NCBI GenBank assembly: GCA_017987055.1 | Contig: JAGNUJ010000060.1 | Span: forward strand, 1 to 9,161 | Reading direction: 5' to 3' | From: Giesbergeria sp. | GTDB taxonomy: Bacteria > Pseudomonadota > Gammaproteobacteria > Burkholderiales > Burkholderiaceae_C | Length of the DNA: 9,161 nucleotides | Shown: positions 6,074-9,161 of the stretch, in pieces | Numbering within the stretch: the stretch's first letter is position 1 | Layout of the letters: every line of letters starts with the position of its first letter | Program-made: the position numbers and the translations under genes | The notes under the pieces: model-generated | What the model was told of the DNA's origin: nothing | The model's input: only the letters and a program-made list of their open reading frames with translations | Databases searched by the model: none

Positions 6074-7567
6074 TTAAGCGGCCAGCGAACGCACGATGGC
6101 GTCGGCGCACAAAGCCATCAAACCACCGGGCAAAATGCCCAAGGCCAGCACCAAAGCGCCGTTGATGGTCAACACCATACGCACCTCCAACGAACTGGTC
6201 ACTTTAGCGGTGCTGCTCGGTGCATCAAAGTACATCACCTTGACCACACGCAGGTAGTAGAAAGCGCCAATCAGCGACATCACCACCGCAAACACGGCCA
6301 AACCGATGTAAGCCGCTTGGCCCGAAGCCATCAGAGCTTGCAAAATCGACAGCTTGGCGTAAAAACCCACCAGCGGCGGGATACCGGCCATCGAAAACAG
6401 GCACACCGCCAACACGCCGGCGTACAACGGGCTGCGCTGGTTCAGGCCAGCCATGTCCGCAATTTCTTCACTCTCAAAGCCTTCGCGTGCCAGCAGCAAG
6501 ATGACACCGAAGGCCGCCAAAGTCGTCAGCACATAGGTGATGACGTAGAACATGGCAGAACTGTAAGCGCCTTCTACCGTCGTCGGATCGACATTGCCAT
6601 TGATCACACCGGACATCAATCCCAGCAGCACAAAGGCCATTTGCGAAATCGTTGAGTAGGCCAACATACGCTTGAGGTTGGTCTGGGCAATCGCTGCCAC
6701 GTTACCGACCAACAGCGAACCAATTGCCAGCACTGCCAGCATTTGCTGCCAGTCGATTGCCAGTGGCAACAAGCCATCCACCAGCAAGCGCATGGTCATG
6801 GCAAAGCCGGCCAGCTTGGGAGCGCCACCAATCAAGAGCGTGACCACCGTGGGAGCGCCTTGATAGACGTCGGGAATCCACATATGAAATGGCACCGCGC
6901 CCAACTTGAACGCCAAACCAGAGACGACAAACACCAAACCAAACACCAGCACCTGGTGGCGAATTTCACCCGAGCTGATGGCCTTAAAGACTTCACCAAT
7001 ATCGAGCGATCCGGTGGCACCGTACATCATCGACAGACCGTACAGCAAGAAACCACTGGCCATGGCGCTGAGGACAAAATATTTCATTGCCGCTTCAGAG
7101 GCAGTGGCATTCTCGCGGCGCAAGGCCACCAAGGCGTAGCTCGACAGCGCCATCAACTCCAAGCCCAAGTAAATCATCAAGAAGTTGTTAGCGCTGATCA
7201 TGATGAACATGCCCAGCAGCGAAAACAGCGACAGCGTAAACAGCTCGCCGCCGCGCAGCATATCGCGGTCAGCCGCATAAGGGCGGCCATACACCAACGT
7301 CACCATTAAAGCAATGGTGGAGAAGCACTTGAGCCAGTTCCCCATCGGGTCGCTGACGACCATATTGCTGAACGCATAAAAGGTATTGCCGCTGCTGGCA
7401 TACATGCCCTGCATCACCGCCACTATCGCCAGCGTGAGCATGGTCAGCACGTAAGTGCCGGTGCGGCGCGGACTGGTGACACCAAGGTCTACCAGTGCAA
7501 TCACACAGGCCATCACCAGAAGCACAATCTCCGGGTAAATCGCAAGCCAACTGATGTTGTCAATCAT
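6074..7567 (-). CDS. nuoN: NADH-quinone oxidoreductase subunit N
   Basis: A complete 497-residue membrane subunit of respiratory complex I. It is one of the three antiporter-like proton channels that couple NADH oxidation to proton translocation. About 14 hydrophobic helices span the protein. Polar residues on the proton path are present: Glu137 in YLGLELMALSSYAL, Glu158, Lys221 in FKLGAVPFHMWIPDVYQGAP, Lys251 in GGAPKLAGF, Lys299 in NLKRMLAYSTISQ, and Lys405 in GFYAKLSIL. As I recall E. coli numbering (E133, E154, K217, K247), the first four sit at a constant +4 offset, which supports a correct start. The ATG at 7567 lies 24 nt after the nuoM stop, with only a weak GAGAG upstream, so translational coupling is likely. 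No truncation or frameshift is seen. Confidence 0.97.
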   Translation of the reverse strand: MIDNISWLAIYPEIVLLVMACVIALVDLGVTSPRRTGTYVLTMLTLAIVAVMQGMYASSGNTFYAFSNMVVSDPMGNWLKCFSTIALMVTLVYGRPYAADRDMLRGGELFTLSLFSLLGMFIMISANNFLMIYLGLELMALSSYALVALRRENATASEAAMKYFVLSAMASGFLLYGLSMMYGATGSLDIGEVFKAISSGEIRHQVLVFGLVFVVSGLAFKLGAVPFHMWIPDVYQGAPTVVTLLIGGAPKLAGFAMTMRLLVDGLLPLAIDWQQMLAVLAIGSLLVGNVAAIAQTNLKRMLAYSTISQMAFVLLGLMSGVINGNVDPTTVEGAYSSAMFYVITYVLTTLAAFGVILLLAREGFESEEIADMAGLNQRSPLYAGVLAVCLFSMAGIPPLVGFYAKLSILQALMASGQAAYIGLAVFAVVMSLIGAFYYLRVVKVMYFDAPSSTAKVTSSLEVRMVLTINGALVLALGILPGGLMALCADAIVRSLAA

Positions 7568-7591
7568 CTCAGGTCTCTCAGTTCAGTCTGG

Positions 7592-9067
7592 TCAATTCAG
7601 CTTGGAAATTGCGACGTGCTTCAACAGCTCGGTCACAGAGGTATCCATCACGTCAGTGAAGGGTTTGGGGTACACGCCCATGTACAAAATCGCGACAGAC
7701 AAAATAGCCAGCACGAGGAATTCGCGGGCGCAAATGTCTTTCAAGGCTTTGACGTTGTCGTTGGCCGGCGCGCCCAAATAAACCCGCTTGTAGAACCACA
7801 GGCTGTAAGCCGCGCCCCAGACCACTGCAGTAGCAGCACCCAGACCCAGCCAGAAGTTGGCTTTGACGGTCGCCAAAATCACCATCCACTCGCCGACGAA
7901 TCCAGCCGTGCCTGGCAAAGCCAAGTTAGCCATAGTAAACAGCAGCACGAAGGCGGCAAACTTGGGCATCACGTTGATCACGCCGCCGTAGTCAGCGATT
8001 TCACGCGAATGCATCCGGTCGTACAACACGCCAATCGATAAGAACATCGCAGCCGAAACAAAGCCGTGGGCAATCATTTGCACGATACCGCCGGCCATGC
8101 CCAAGTCGTTGAAGACAAAGAAGCCCAAGGTGACAAAACCCATGTGCGCTACCGAAGAGTAGGCGACGAGTTTTTTCATGTCTTTTTGCACCATCGCCAC
8201 CAAGCCGACGTAAATCACTGCCGTAAGCGACAGCGCAATCATCAGCCAAGCCCACTCGTGTGCGGCATCCGGGGCAATTGGCAGCGAGAAGCGCAGGAAA
8301 CCATAAGCACCGAGCTTGAGCATGATTGCGGCCAGCACAGCCGAGCCGCCGGTAGGCGCCTCAACGTGCACGTCAGGCAACCAAGTGTGGACTGGCCACA
8401 TGGGCACTTTGACGGCAAACGCAGCAAAAAAGGCGAAGAACAAGTAGGTCTGCGTGCTGGCATCCAGTGGCAACTGGTGCCACGTAGCGATGTCGAAGCT
8501 GCCGCCTGATTTGTGGTACAGGAAAATCAGCGCAATCAGCATCAGCAGTGAGCCGAGCAAGGTGTACAAAAAGAACTTGAACGCGGCGTAAATTTTGCGT
8601 GGGCCGCCCCAGATACCGATGATCAGGTACATCGGAATCAACGTAGCTTCAAAGAACACGTAGAACAACATGCCATCCAAGGCGCTGAAAACACCAATCA
8701 TCAGCCCCGACAGGATCAGAAAAGCGCTCATGTACTGGTTGACGCGCTCGGTAATCGATGTCCACGAAGCAATCACCACAATCACGGTGATGAAGGCCGT
8801 CAACGGCACAAACCACAGCGAGAGACCATCCAGACCGATGTGGTAGTGGATGTTCAACCCTTTAATCCACGGCGACTTCTCGACAAACTGCATTGCTGCA
8901 GTGCCGAGCTTGAAACCTTGGTACAGCGGCAGCGTGACAGCAAAGCTGATCAGTGAACCGATCAGGGCTAGCCAGCGCACCATGCGCGCATGTTCCGCGC
9001 GCCCAAATAACAGCAGGAATGCGCCAAAGGCGATGGGCACCCAAATGGCAAGACTCAACAAACCCAT
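7592..9067 (-). CDS. nuoM: NADH-quinone oxidoreductase subunit M
   Basis: A complete 491-residue antiporter-like subunit of complex I in the inner membrane, with about 14 helices. Diagnostic sequence includes FYVFFEATLIPMYLIIGIWG (135-154), AVKVPMWPVHTWLPDVHVEA (218-237), KLGAYGFLRF (251-260), KLVAYSSVAHMGFVTLG (299-315) and TAGFVGEW (387-394). Proton-path residues Glu140, Lys220, Lys251 and Glu393 are intact; I recall the E. coli equivalents as E144, K234, K265 and E407. A good Shine-Dalgarno (AGGAG on the minus strand, 9078-9082) lies 10 nt before the ATG and overlaps the nuoL stop codon. It sits between nuoL (13-nt gap) and nuoN (24-nt gap) in the standard operon order. Confidence 0.97.
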   Translation of the reverse strand: MGLLSLAIWVPIAFGAFLLLFGRAEHARMVRWLALIGSLISFAVTLPLYQGFKLGTAAMQFVEKSPWIKGLNIHYHIGLDGLSLWFVPLTAFITVIVVIASWTSITERVNQYMSAFLILSGLMIGVFSALDGMLFYVFFEATLIPMYLIIGIWGGPRKIYAAFKFFLYTLLGSLLMLIALIFLYHKSGGSFDIATWHQLPLDASTQTYLFFAFFAAFAVKVPMWPVHTWLPDVHVEAPTGGSAVLAAIMLKLGAYGFLRFSLPIAPDAAHEWAWLMIALSLTAVIYVGLVAMVQKDMKKLVAYSSVAHMGFVTLGFFVFNDLGMAGGIVQMIAHGFVSAAMFLSIGVLYDRMHSREIADYGGVINVMPKFAAFVLLFTMANLALPGTAGFVGEWMVILATVKANFWLGLGAATAVVWGAAYSLWFYKRVYLGAPANDNVKALKDICAREFLVLAILSVAILYMGVYPKPFTDVMDTSVTELLKHVAISKLN

Positions 9068-9077
9068 TTTTGTTCTT

Positions 9078-9082
9078 CTCCT
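9078..9082 (-). promoter_or_regulatory. Ribosome binding site of nuoM
   Basis: AGGAG on the minus strand, 10 nt before the nuoM ATG at 9067. It shares bases with the nuoL TAG stop, so ribosomes ending nuoL would arrive at the nuoM initiation region. It supports the 9067 start. Confidence 0.7.
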
Positions 9083-9161
9083 ACTTGTTGAGCCAGACGA
9101 AATACGTCATCAGCACAAAGATGCCCAAAATCATAGCCAGCGCATAGTGGTAGATGTAGCC
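9081..9161 (-). CDS. nuoL: NADH-quinone oxidoreductase subunit L, C-terminal end (partial)
   Basis: Only the last 26 codons and the TAG stop (9081-9083) are in the window; the gene continues off the right edge. The peptide begins GYIYHYALAMILGI and ends in VWLNK, forming a final hydrophobic helix. Identification rests mainly on position directly before nuoM, with the helix-rich tail typical of NuoL agreeing. The full subunit is the most distal proton-pumping arm of complex I. Confidence 0.85.
   Translation of the reverse strand, partial: GYIYHYALAMILGIFVLMTYFVWLNK

Noticed and set aside
6048..6110. The upstream ATG start for the DUF2818 gene
   Set aside because: It would overlap nuoN by 37 nt and add an arginine-rich, non-membrane extension. 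The GTG at 6047 gives the usual family length and has a GGAG upstream.
6743..7309. A 188-codon open frame on the + strand opposite nuoN
   Set aside because: It is fully antisense to a strongly conserved gene. Its product is a Gln/His/Arg-rich low-complexity string typical of shadow frames in GC-rich DNA, and no ribosome binding site is seen.

Overview
The window looks like a chromosomal segment of a betaproteobacterium, most probably Burkholderiales/Comamonadaceae. The basis is GC-rich coding with strong third-position GC, a NuoL-NuoM-NuoN-DUF2818 gene order, and a dispersed GCTGCTAGCGCAGG-type repeat that I associate from memory with Comamonadaceae genomes. No database search was possible.

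Layout. Two converging transcription units meet near 5.7 kb. On the + strand are (i) a large FtsX/MacB-type ABC permease (19-2622), (ii) 10 bp later a secreted lipocalin-like protein of the CrtC/AttH type with a twin-arginine-like signal (2633-3772), and (iii) 29 bp later a complete MsbA-like half-size ABC exporter (3802-5628). On the - strand, read right to left, is the 3' end of a respiratory complex I operon: the last 26 codons of nuoL (9081-9161), nuoM (7592-9067), nuoN (6074-7567) and a small three-helix DUF2818 membrane protein (5742-6047, GTG start). The 113 bp between the convergent ends hold a long perfect inverted repeat flanked by A and T runs, which fits a bidirectional terminator.

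How the genes work together. The permease and the lipocalin-like protein resemble the permease and periplasmic-partner parts of an AttEFGH/Lol-type system. Such a system needs a separate ATPase, expected just upstream of base 1. The third ABC gene may share a cell-envelope or lipid role, but that rests only on adjacency. NuoL, NuoM and NuoN are the antiporter-like proton-pumping subunits of NADH:quinone oxidoreductase, and the key charged residues of NuoM and NuoN are intact.

Most noteworthy. The same AT-rich palindromic repeat family appears three times in this short window: once as the terminator hairpin, and twice inside the permease ORF. There it is read through in frame in opposite orientations and supplies about 20-25 residues each time. 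Two + strand genes also share a -10-like hexamer exactly 7 nt before the ATG with no Shine-Dalgarno, which suggests leaderless transcripts. The rest is ordinary housekeeping and transport content. I see no mobile element, RNA gene, CRISPR array or defence system.
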